Below, in pieces: positions 11,412-18,644 of a stretch of 41,959 nucleotides of DNA. The notes beneath the pieces are model-generated. The model did not search any database. It was not told the origin of the DNA and saw only the letters and a list, made by a program, of their open reading frames with translations. Source of the DNA: Croceicoccus sp. (GTDB lineage Bacteria; Pseudomonadota; Alphaproteobacteria; Sphingomonadales; Sphingomonadaceae); contig NZMY01000054.1 of NCBI GenBank assembly GCA_002694745.1, positions 17,963 to 59,921 of the forward strand. Reading direction: 5' to 3'. Within the stretch, counting starts at the first letter, position 1. Each line of letters starts with the position of its first letter. Both the position numbers and the translations under genes were made by a program.

Positions 11412-11552
11412 ACTCAGGACGCAGCTGTTAGGCTGACGCCGACTTCTCTCCACTTGCGGCGCTGCACCGCCCAGCACTGTCCGTCGTCAGAACATTTGGC
11501 ACAGATCTGGTCGCTCGCCTGATGAGTGTTGGCCTCGTCTGGAGGGTTGATC

Positions 11553-12536
11553 TTAAGCGGCGATCTTGCGGTGCTGCAAGCGCCGATGGGCGATGGTCTT
11601 TCGTTTGATCCTTCGGCGCCGATCCAGAACGGCAGAAGCCCTGCCGAAGTAGGCATCCGCGGGCGTCACATTATCCAGGCTCTCATGGTAGCGCTGGTGG
11701 TTGTAGTGTTCGATGAAGGCCTCGATCTGGCATTCGAGGTCACCGGGCAGGAAATAGTTTTCCAGTAGCACGCGGTTCTTCAGCGTCTGGTGCCAGCGCT
11801 CGATCTTGCCTTAGGTCTGGGGATGGAACGGCGCGCCGCGGACATGGGCCATGATCTTGGTGTCCAAATAATCGGCCAGCTCGTTCGCGATGTAGCTCGG
11901 CCCATTGTCCGATAGGAGGCGGGGCTTGTGCAGCACGGTAGCATGATCGCAACCTGACGCCTCCAGCGCGAGGTCGAGCGTATCGGTGACGTCGCTGGCG
12001 CACATGGTCGAGCACAGCTTCCACGCGAAGACGTGAGCCGCGAGAAGTCGTCGAGCACGGTCGAGAGGTACATCCAGCCCCACCCGATTTTCTTGAATTA
12101 AGTAAAATCCGTCTGCCACATCTCGTTCGGCCGGGCGGTCTTGTCGCGGGAACTCATCCGCCGCCTTGATGACGGTATAGGCCGGGCTGGTGATGAGATC
12201 ATGGGCCTTCAGCAGCCTGTAAACGCTGGCTTCCGACACGAAGTAGCGCCTCTCGCCAGTGAAGCGTACGGCCAGTTCGCGCGGGGAGAGATCGCTGTGC
12301 TCCAGCGCCATCTCGACGATCTGGTGCTGGATGCGGGCCTCGATCCGGTTCCACACGCGGCCCGGCGTAGAGGGGCGATCTTCCAGTGCCTCCGGACCGC
12401 CTTCGAGGAAGCGATCGTACCAGCGGTAGAATGTCCGGCGGGGAATGCCGAGTTGGTCCAGCGTACGCTTGGCTGGCAGGTGCGATTGCTCGACCAACCT
12501 GATGATCTCCAGCTTCTCGGATGCGGGATATCTCAT
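11553..12536 (-). pseudogene. IS3-family transposase orfB (rve integrase core), frameshifted and interrupted
   Basis: The N-terminus reads MRYPASEKLEIIRLVEQSHL, with the HTH-like RRTFYRWYDRFLEGG, and continues into an integrase core with LLSDNGPSYIANELA and HVRGAPFHPQT. Damage is clear. A shift near 12130 moves the expected MWQTDFT segment out of frame, and an in-frame TAA follows it in that frame. A compensating shift restores AWKLC at about 12035. A TAG replaces the glutamine after HPQT at about 11812, separating the C-terminal KIERWHQTLKNRVLLENY piece, which ends at 11553. The catalytic DDE core is therefore not produced as one chain. Confidence 0.85.
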
Positions 12537-12932
12537 GCCTCGTCGTCCCCAAACCCGCTGATGCTTTTTTTGAGCAGCCGGTTCTCAAGGGTGAGATCCG
12601 CGACGCACTCCTTCAGATCGCGGGCTTCGCGGCGCAGATCCTGTACCTCAGTGCTGGTCGCGGCTCGTGCGGTATCCCCGGCAAGCCGGCGCTTGCCATG
12701 TCACCGGCCAGATGATCCCCCGGATCATCTGGCGTAGCTCCATTCCATGAATTCCTTGGACCAGGTGTAGTAGGGTTCTGGGCGATACCTTCCTTGCGTC
12801 ACAGCTCGGCAATGCTGTCATCGCCGCGCAGGCCCTCCAGAACGATGCGGATCTTGTCCTCTGCCGAAAAATGCCGCCGGGTACGCCGCTTGATGTCTTT
12901 AACGACCGCCTCCGCGCTGGGTTTGGCTGCCG
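12537..12932 (-). pseudogene. IS3-family orfA remnant
   Basis: Reading leftward from about 12932, AEAVVKDIKRRTRRHFSAED and IRIVLEGLRGDDSIAEL are recognisable as the HTH part of an IS3-type OrfA. A TGA then replaces the expected cysteine codon (about 12800). Frame is lost in the following QNLYYTW region, and a roughly 45-bp foreign stretch with a strong palindrome lies at about 12693-12740. The C-terminal leucine-zipper-like part (LRREARDLKECVADLTLENR) reappears in another frame just before orfB. Confidence 0.75.
12708..12732. repeat. Perfect palindrome inserted in the orfA remnant
   Basis: CCAGATGATCC (12708-12718) and GGATCATCTGG (12722-12732) are perfect 11-bp arms with a 3-base centre. 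The palindrome lies in about 45 bp that interrupt an otherwise recognisable orfA (between KEFME and GKRRLAGDTA-like codons). It could be a small palindromic repeat unit; no second copy was noticed in the window. Confidence 0.55.
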
Positions 12933-12946
12933 AATTCGACTTGGAG

Positions 12947-13285
12947 TGTTTTGGCCTGCTGGGTGGCATCGGCGCACACCCCGAAGACGTGATGCACATG
13001 AAGCGCACCGCCGACCGCCTGTTCGGCGACAACTACGAATGGTCGGTGCTGGCCGCGGGCGCGAACCAGATGCCGGTGCCGGCGATGGCGGCCAGCATGG
13101 GCGGGCACGTGCGCGTCGGGCTGGAAGACAGCCTGTGGCTGGGCAAGGGGCAACTGGTCGAAACGAACGCGGCACAGGTGACGAAGGTTCGCCAGATCCT
13201 CGAAGGACTGGGCTGCGAAATCGCATCGCCAGACGAAGCGCGCGAAATCCTTTCGCTCAAGGGCGGCGACGCGGTCGCGTTCTGA
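12947..13285 (+). pseudogene. 3' fragment of a beta-keto acid cleavage enzyme (BKACE, DUF849)
   Basis: From TGTTTTGGCCTG the frame encodes FGLLGGIGAHPEDVMHMKRT, then GDNYEWSVLAAGANQMPVPA, MGGHVRVGLEDSLW and a C-terminal LEGLGCEIASPDEAREIL. This is the C-terminal ~112 residues of a BKACE protein, whose family length is about 300. These enzymes condense a beta-keto acid with acetyl-CoA to give acetoacetate and a new CoA ester. The 5' two thirds are missing, replaced by the IS3 remnant. The open frame upstream to 12794 is antisense to the IS and not part of the gene. The stop at 13285 appears native. Confidence 0.85.
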
Positions 13286-13404
13286 GACCTCTACGTTCCA
13301 CACTCGAGGAACAGAGCAAAACCATATTGAGGTGACATTGTGAAAGTGGGCCGGTCTCACAGTTGGTATTTCCGGCGGATTTTGCTTTGGAGGGAGACAA
13401 GTCT

Positions 13405-13578
13405 GTGAAACGAAAGCGGTTTTCTACAGAGCAGATTTTGTCGATGCTGGAGCAGGCGGAGTTGGGCCCGCCGGTGGCCGATTTGATCCGCCAAGTCGGG
13501 ATTTCCAAGCAGACATTCTACAGGTGGAAGCGGCAGTATGGAGGGCTGGAGTCGGACCAAGTCCGCGAGTTGAAGCAA
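13405..13578 (+). pseudogene. Second IS3-family orfA fragment
   Basis: A GTG start with GGAGGGAG upstream begins MKRKRFSTEQILSMLEQAEL, followed by PVADLIRQVGISKQTFYRWK and GGLESDQVRELKQ. This is a typical IS3-group OrfA HTH region and differs from the orfA of the neighbouring decayed element. After about 58 codons it runs directly into E2 acyltransferase sequence and the rest of the element is missing. The preceding sequence (13286-13404) probably contains its left end; TGTGAAAGTGGGCCGG near 13339 is a candidate terminus. Confidence 0.75.
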
Positions 13579-13582
13579 GAAA

Positions 13583-13897
13583 ATGGCGGCATCCAAACGC
13601 CACATCCCGCACTTCAGCTCCATCGAGGAAGTCGATGTCACCAAGCTTGAGGAGATGCCAAGCGATCGCAACGCTGCGCGCGGCAACAAACCGAAACTGA
13701 CCATCCTGTCCATGCTGATCACCGCGATTTGCAAGATCCTGCCCGATCATCCTATGCTCAACGCGCCCTTCGACGATGAAGCAGGCATCGTTTCGCGGTT
13801 CCGAAGCATGCCCATCGGGATCGCGACAAAGACTGGCCGGTCTGATGCTCCCCGTCCTCCGTGACGCGCAAAGTAAGAACCTGTGGCAACTCGCAGC
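13583..13897 (+). pseudogene. Fragment of a 2-oxo acid dehydrogenase E2 acyltransferase (catalytic domain)
   Basis: MAASKRHIPHFSSIEEVDVT, then KPKLTILSMLITAICKILPD, NAPFDDEAGIV and, after a frameshift near 13830, GLMLPVLRDAQSKNLWQLAA match the catalytic domain of branched-chain-type dihydrolipoyl acyltransferases. The lipoyl and E1/E3-binding domains upstream are gone, replaced by an IS3 orfA stub. The C-terminal end with the HxxxD active site is also gone, replaced by IS110 and IS256 sequence. The gene is broken at both ends and out of frame in the middle. Confidence 0.82.
13889..13897. repeat. Left 9-bp target site duplication of the IS256-family element
   Basis: ACTCGCAGC directly abuts the left inverted repeat and is repeated exactly at 15220-15228 after the right inverted repeat. 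Its length is as expected for IS256-family transposition (8-9 bp). Confidence 0.92.
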
Positions 13898-15219
13898 GGG
13901 ACTGTCAGGAATTCCGTGTGTGGGCGGGCGGTTGAACATTACGCCGCCATGGCTTTGATGAAGCGCTCACCGAATATCACGGCGAACTGGGCCTTTGCCA
14001 TGGTCCACTCACGCGGCGGCATTTTCCACTCTTTCTCCGACCGGTTCAAGATCAGATAAAGCAGTTTGGTGGCGGCCTCGTCGCTCGGGAAGTGGCCTCT
14101 CGCCCTGACGGCTCTGCGGAGCTTCGAGTTGAGGGCCTCGATGGAATTCGTGGTGTAAACGATCCGGCGAACCTCATCAGGGAACGCAAAAAACGGGATG
14201 ACCTCGGCCCAGGCACGTCGCCAGCTCTGGCCGATGGCGGGATAACGCTTGCCCCAGGGACCAGCCTCGAACGAGGTGAGCGCCTGTTCGGCGGCCTCGG
14301 CGCTGGGGGCGCGGTAGATTTCCTTGAGCGCCGTCGCCAGCCCCTTGCGGTCCTTCCAGGACACGAAGTCCATCGAATTGCGCAGCAAATGGACGATGCA
14401 GGTCTGGACCACGGCTTCGGGAAAGACGGCGGTAATCGCCTCCGGGAAGCCCTTGAGCCCATCGACCACGGCAAGCAGGATATCCTCGGTCCCGCGGTTC
14501 TTGAGCTCGTTCATCACCCGCAGCCAGAACTTGGCGCCTTCGTTCTGCTCGAGCCACAGGCCGAGCACCTCCTTGGCGCCATCAGCGCGGACGCCCAACG
14601 CGATGTGGATCGCCTTGTTGCGGACCATGCCTTCATCGCGGATCTTGACCCGGATCGCATCAAAGAAAACGAGCGGGTAAACCGGATCGAGCGGCCGCTG
14701 CTGCCAGCTGGCGACTTCGTCGAGCACCGCATCGGTCACGGTGCTGATCAGGTCCGGCGATACGTCGATGCCATACAGATCGTGCAGATGCCCGGTGATC
14801 TCCCGGGTGCTCATGCCGCGCGCGTACATCGATATGATCTTGTCATCGAAGCCGGGGAAACGGCGCTGGTACTTCGCGATCAGTTGCGGCTCGAAGCTCG
14901 ACTGACGATCGCGCGGGACATCGATCTCCAGCTTGCCGGCATCGGTGGTCACGCTCTTGCGGCCATAGCCATTGCGCGTGTTCCCGGCTTCTTCGTCGCT
15001 GGTCAGATGGTGATCCATCTCCGCATTCAAGGCGCGCTCGGTCAGCGCCTTCTTCAGCGCATCCAGCAAGCCGCCTTGTTCGAAAGCGGCGCTGGCAGCG
15101 CCGCCAGCCAAAAGCTGATCCAGCAGCTCATTCGGTATCGCAGGTTCTTTGCGTCGGGACATAGTGGGACTCCTTCTTACCCATTATGCCCGCCCACACA
15201 CGGAATTCCTGACAGTCCC
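13898..15219 (-). mobile_element. Intact IS256-family insertion sequence
   Basis: The element is 1322 bp and bounded by 32-bp perfect inverted repeats at 13898-13929 and 15188-15219, which start GGGACTGTCAGGAATTCC when read inward. It is flanked by the 9-bp direct repeat ACTCGCAGC. It carries one uninterrupted transposase gene on the minus strand. Perfect ends plus a perfect target duplication point to a recent, simple insertion. The target was the junction of the E2 fragment and the IS110 fragment; rejoining the flanks gives CAACTCGCAGCTGCC. Confidence 0.96.
13939..15162 (-). CDS. IS256-family (Mutator-type) transposase
   Basis: This 407-residue transposase is full length for the family. 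It begins MSRRKEPAIPNELLDQLLAG. The Mutator signature is visible: NGYGRKSVTTDAGKLEIDVP, then the YARGMSTREI segment and DAIRVKIRDEG with the first catalytic Asp. VVDGLKGFPEAI carries the second Asp, and the YTTNSIEALNSKLRR motif carries the catalytic Glu. No frameshift or internal stop is seen. The gene fills almost the whole element between the inverted repeats. It is expected to be functional. Confidence 0.97.
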   Translation of the reverse strand: MSRRKEPAIPNELLDQLLAGGAASAAFEQGGLLDALKKALTERALNAEMDHHLTSDEEAGNTRNGYGRKSVTTDAGKLEIDVPRDRQSSFEPQLIAKYQRRFPGFDDKIISMYARGMSTREITGHLHDLYGIDVSPDLISTVTDAVLDEVASWQQRPLDPVYPLVFFDAIRVKIRDEGMVRNKAIHIALGVRADGAKEVLGLWLEQNEGAKFWLRVMNELKNRGTEDILLAVVDGLKGFPEAITAVFPEAVVQTCIVHLLRNSMDFVSWKDRKGLATALKEIYRAPSAEAAEQALTSFEAGPWGKRYPAIGQSWRRAWAEVIPFFAFPDEVRRIVYTTNSIEALNSKLRRAVRARGHFPSDEAATKLLYLILNRSEKEWKMPPREWTMAKAQFAVIFGERFIKAMAA

Positions 15220-15228
15220 ACTCGCAGC
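15220..15228. repeat. Right 9-bp target site duplication of the IS256-family element
   Basis: This is an exact copy of ACTCGCAGC, immediately outside the right inverted repeat and matching 13889-13897. Confidence 0.92.
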
Positions 15229-15581
15229 TGCCTGCTGCTCCTCGCTCTTGACCGCAACGAAGCGCATGTTCGGACGCTATGCAGCCTCGCAAATCGCTTC
15301 GGCATCGGCGGCATCGTTCTTCTGGCGCTTTACAAACGGCTTCACATAGGAAGGCGGGATCAACCGGATCTCGTGACCGAGCGCCGTAAACTCGCGTTCC
15401 CAGTGATGCGCTCCGCCACATGCCTCCATTGCGATCAGGCAACGCGGCTGCTGCGCCATGAAATCCTGCCACTTGCCTCGGCTCAATCGCGGCTGAAAAC
15501 CTGCTTGCCGCTCCCGTCCACACCGTGCGCGTGAAAAACACTCTTAGCGATATCCAGACCGATTGTGGTAACTTCCGACAC
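15229..15581 (-). pseudogene. 5' fragment of an IS110-family transposase
   Basis: Reading leftward from the GTG at 15581, VSEVTTIGLDIAKSVFHAHG gives the first Asp of the DEDD core. VDGSGKQVFSR follows, and then a one-base loss creates a stop. In the next frame LSRGKWQDFMAQQPRCLIAM, EACGGAHHWERE and KNDAADAEAICEA follow, carrying the Glu and the Asp pair. The sequence ends at KSEEQQAA where E2 sequence joins; the C-terminal two thirds with the serine domain are missing. GGAGGCG lies before the GTG. Confidence 0.85.
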
Positions 15582-16132
15582 GGACGCCTCCTTCAGTGAC
15601 GTTCAACACTTCCACTTTGGCACATCGATGCCGTCGGGGGTCGTCCTCCCATCAGCTTTTGGGCTGAAAAGTGTGAGTAGCGGACGTTGGCATAGGTTAC
15701 TCCGAGGGTCAGTCCACTCGTATCGCTTACCGAGAATTCATCAACGCCTCATGGCTTTTCATTCGGCGCACCGGCTTCGATGAATCAGCTCAGCCACGGC
15801 GTCGGCGGCTAGACCTGCAAAAGCGTTCCAGCCCGATCACGGCCCATGGCGACCAACGGAATCAATAGGACAACCGCTCCTATGGGAACCGCGATGGCGC
15901 CAATAACGCTTTTCGACCACCACCGCCATTTACGACTTAACCGCTTAACGAGCCGGTTGCCAGCGTCCGTCATCGTACGAAAAGCTTAATAGCTGAAACT
16001 CGCCGGTTGCGGACCGTCAGATTGTAGGAACTGACATAATCGAATAAAATGCTGGGATGGGCTTCCTCCATAGTCGGCCTTTCGCCGACCGTAAAAACTT
16101 TCACGCGGCCCCCTTGCGCCATCCACACAGAT
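15582..16132. other. 550-bp stretch without a recognised gene
   Basis: The first part (to about 15650) probably belongs to the IS110 element's upstream flank. The rest shows no recognisable protein homology apart from a short open frame with a hydrophobic segment (listed separately). CATAATCGAAT at 16035-16045 recurs at 20113-20123. No RNA gene or repeat array was seen. Confidence 0.5.
15809..15973 (-). CDS. Possible 54-residue small membrane protein
   Basis: ATG at 15973 to TAG at 15809 encodes a basic N-terminus with RLVKRLSRKWRWWSK. One hydrophobic stretch, VIGAIAVPIGAVVLLIPLVA, would make a single transmembrane helix with the positive side inside. The tail is short (MGRDRAGTLLQV). No good Shine-Dalgarno is visible and no family was recognised. 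It lies between IS debris and a TonB receptor gene, so it may also be a chance frame or a remnant of a longer membrane protein. Confidence 0.25.
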   Translation of the reverse strand: MTDAGNRLVKRLSRKWRWWSKSVIGAIAVPIGAVVLLIPLVAMGRDRAGTLLQV

Positions 16133-16169
16133 GGAACCGCGGCAATCCAGCATGAATTGCCGCGGTTCC
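16133..16169 (-). terminator. Strong stem-loop after the first TonB receptor gene
   Basis: GGAACCGCGGCAAT (16133-16146) and ATTGCCGCGGTTCC (16156-16169) are perfect 14-bp arms with a 9-base loop, 12 bp past the receptor stop codon on the minus strand. No clear T-run follows. The stem's stability and placement make transcription termination or 3'-end protection likely. Confidence 0.75.
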
Positions 16170-16181
16170 GGGGAGAGCTCG

Positions 16182-18560
16182 TCAGAAGCTTGCCGAGACG
16201 GTCACGCCATACGTACGCGGACGTCCCGCATAGCGTACCGTCGTGTCGGTGATCCGCGCGGCATTGTTCCAGTAATATTCGTTCGTCAGATTGCGAACGA
16301 ATGCGCCGATCTTGTATTTTTCGGCAAGCTTCAGGCCAGCACGCAAATCGATCAGCACGTAATCGTCGATCGTCAGCCCCCCCCGGCTTGTCAGATCATC
16401 GGACGGCGTCGCGCGGGCATCGCCCAGCACGGCCTTTGAATCGCTCTGAAAGCTTAGATTCGCGCCGATATAGGGCGAGATACTGTCGCTTGCCGCCCAC
16501 TCGTACTGGCCATCCATGAGGACCTGGTACTTGGGCGTATAGGGGAAGCTCGACCCGGCAAAATCGACCTGGTTTCCGTAAGAATCGTAATTGACGAAGC
16601 TGCCCTTGATCTTGGTATCGAGATAAGTGGCGCCGATGCTGAAGCGCAGGCCATCGGTTGGCGCCAGATCAAGTTGCAGTTCGGCACCCTTCACCTCGGA
16701 CTTGGGCACGTTGACCAGTGCCTCGAGCGGGCCGAAGATATCCGGGTTGGCGACCACGCGGCCCTTGAACTGCTTGTCGGCATAATCATAGTAGAACACC
16801 GCCGCGTTGATCTGGGCCGTACGATCCAGAACCGTCAGCTTCGTTCCGATTTCATAGGCCGTTACAGATTCCTGCGTGACCGGGCTGAACTGGTTGGCAT
16901 CGCTGGCCGACAGCAGCGGAAAGCTACCCGATTTGAAGCCGCGGCTGACGCTGGCATAGACGAGCGCGTCGGGCGAAGGCTTGAGGTCGATGCCCGCGCG
17001 CCAAGAAACATTGTCTTCATCCAGCTTGTCGGTCACTTCGACAGCGGTAAGCGTTGAGGAATCGATCGTCACGCAGGCGTCGTCGGCGATCGTGATCGGG
17101 TCCAGCCCCGCGCCCGAGCGGATGAAGTTCAGCAAGTTCTCGATCCCCTGCCCCAGAGCGTCGCCGCGATCGGCGGTGCAGCCTACGAAATCGATGTCGG
17201 TATCGGTATAGCGAATGCCGCCGTGCAAGGTGACCAGATCGCCGATGTCGTAATCGACATTGGCAAAGATCGCCTTGTTCACGAATTTCTGACGGGCATA
17301 CTGGCTATAGACGAAGAACGGGCCGCCCAGTCCTGCATCGACGAAATTATAGGCCGATGTCGACTGGTCGTAAGGCCCGGCGTCGTCCTGCTGATAGGTC
17401 TTTTCGCGGGCGTAATTTCCGCCGATGATCCATGTCAGATTGCCCATCTCGCCCTGCAGACGCAGTTCCTGCGAAAAGGCGCTGATGTCACCGGTGGTGT
17501 TGTAGAAATAGTCGCGAAGCGCCACGCCATCGGGATCGATGGCGGTGTCATGCGAATATTCCGACCAGCTGGTGATCGAGGTCAGCGTCACGGCGCTGGA
17601 AAGATCGAGATCGCCGCGCAGAGCCGCCTGATAGAACCAGTTGTCGCGCTTGGGCGCCTGCGTATCGGTCCAGTCGGCGTCGCGGTTGTTTTCAGGCGCG
17701 ACAGGATAGGTAGCGAGATCGCCGAGCCGCGCCGGATTACCCAGCGGCACCACGCCGATCAGCTGCGCGGCCTGCCCGTCACTCTTATCGATGAAACCGT
17801 TGAGGTTCAGCTCGAAACGCAGCGCATCGCTCGGCTCAAAATCCACCAGCATGCGCGCGGACGTAAAGCGTTGATCGCCCAGTTCATCATCGCGTGTATA
17901 GCTGCGCTGCCATGCCCCGCCCTGGACGGTCTGTGCTGCGATACGTGCCTTGATCGTGTCGCCCAGCGGGCCGCTGACATGGCCGCCTACAGTGACCTCG
18001 CCGAAATTCTGAACCGTGGCAGAAAGACCGCCTTCAAGATAATCCGTCGGCTTGGCCGCGATATAGTTGATCGCGCCGCCGGTGGCATTCGATCCGAACA
18101 GGGTGCCCTGCGGCCCCTTCAACACCTCGACCCGTTCAAGGTCGAGCGTCGCTCCACGCGTCATGATCGAAAAGGGGATCGGGACCTGGTCCTGATAGAC
18201 GCTGACCGTGGGTTTTGCTGCAAGGCTGGTATCGTAAAATCCCACGCCGCGCAGCGTGTAGACCGGCGTTGCATAGGCGCTTTCGGTATAAGTGAAGCCT
18301 GGCACGACCTTCACCAGATCGGCAACATCGGTGATGCCCTGATCCGCCAGCTGGTCGCCCGATGCGGCGGTGATCGAGAGTGGTACGTCGTTCAACGATT
18401 CCGACCGTTTCTGGGCCGTGACGATGATTTCTTGCAGTCCTTGTGACGGCTGAGCGGACTGTGGCTCGGCTTCATCCGATGGCTGCATGTCCTGCGCGAA
18501 GGCATTGCCCGCAATCGCCAGTGTCGATGCCGAAACGGCAAGTATGATTGTTGTCTTCAT
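16182..18560 (-). CDS. TonB-dependent outer-membrane receptor
   Basis: This protein of about 792 residues starts MKTTIILAVSASTLAIAGNA, a signal peptide with an AFAQD cleavage region. The TonB-box/plug entry follows (LQEIIVTAQKRSESLNDVPL), then the plug motif VEVLKGPQGTLFGSNATGGAI. A long beta-barrel ends in RPRTYGVTVSASF with a terminal phenylalanine. The start at 18560 has GAGAGGG upstream; an open frame reaches 18617, but that part precedes the signal peptide. It lies 84 bp downstream of the CYP108-like gene on the same strand, so it probably shares its promoter and imports that enzyme's hydrophobic substrate across the outer membrane. This is a sphingomonad catabolic-type receptor, not an obvious siderophore system. 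Confidence 0.93.
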   Translation of the reverse strand: MKTTIILAVSASTLAIAGNAFAQDMQPSDEAEPQSAQPSQGLQEIIVTAQKRSESLNDVPLSITAASGDQLADQGITDVADLVKVVPGFTYTESAYATPVYTLRGVGFYDTSLAAKPTVSVYQDQVPIPFSIMTRGATLDLERVEVLKGPQGTLFGSNATGGAINYIAAKPTDYLEGGLSATVQNFGEVTVGGHVSGPLGDTIKARIAAQTVQGGAWQRSYTRDDELGDQRFTSARMLVDFEPSDALRFELNLNGFIDKSDGQAAQLIGVVPLGNPARLGDLATYPVAPENNRDADWTDTQAPKRDNWFYQAALRGDLDLSSAVTLTSITSWSEYSHDTAIDPDGVALRDYFYNTTGDISAFSQELRLQGEMGNLTWIIGGNYAREKTYQQDDAGPYDQSTSAYNFVDAGLGGPFFVYSQYARQKFVNKAIFANVDYDIGDLVTLHGGIRYTDTDIDFVGCTADRGDALGQGIENLLNFIRSGAGLDPITIADDACVTIDSSTLTAVEVTDKLDEDNVSWRAGIDLKPSPDALVYASVSRGFKSGSFPLLSASDANQFSPVTQESVTAYEIGTKLTVLDRTAQINAAVFYYDYADKQFKGRVVANPDIFGPLEALVNVPKSEVKGAELQLDLAPTDGLRFSIGATYLDTKIKGSFVNYDSYGNQVDFAGSSFPYTPKYQVLMDGQYEWAASDSISPYIGANLSFQSDSKAVLGDARATPSDDLTSRGGLTIDDYVLIDLRAGLKLAEKYKIGAFVRNLTNEYYWNNAARITDTTVRYAGRPRTYGVTVSASF

Positions 18561-18644
18561 TATCCCTCTCCTGTTCATTCGGGGCTGGCCGTCTTCGGAA
18601 CCATATCCCTGTCTCAATTGCTTATTTTTCAGGATTTCTTGCGC

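Larger units (their letters stand above)
11480..12946 (-). mobile_element. Decayed IS3-family insertion sequence
   Basis: A degenerate element on the minus strand contains remnants of orfA and orfB. Its 3' end, 11480-11555, is repeated at 7565-7640 and starts TCCGTCGTCAGAAC. Its 5' end is cut where BKACE coding sequence begins at about 12947. I saw no matching inverted repeat at that end and no target duplication, so this end seems to have been lost by deletion. Confidence 0.7.

Noticed and set aside
12794-12946. The apparent N-terminal extension of the BKACE fragment frame.
   Set aside because: These codons are antisense to the IS3 orfA remnant and do not match the BKACE family. The recognisable protein begins at about 12947.
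11480-12946. The IS3-type element as a still active transposon or one half of an active composite transposon.
   Set aside because: orfA and orfB carry stops and frameshifts, one end is missing, and the sister copy at 7565 is only 76 bp. Self-mobilisation is very unlikely.
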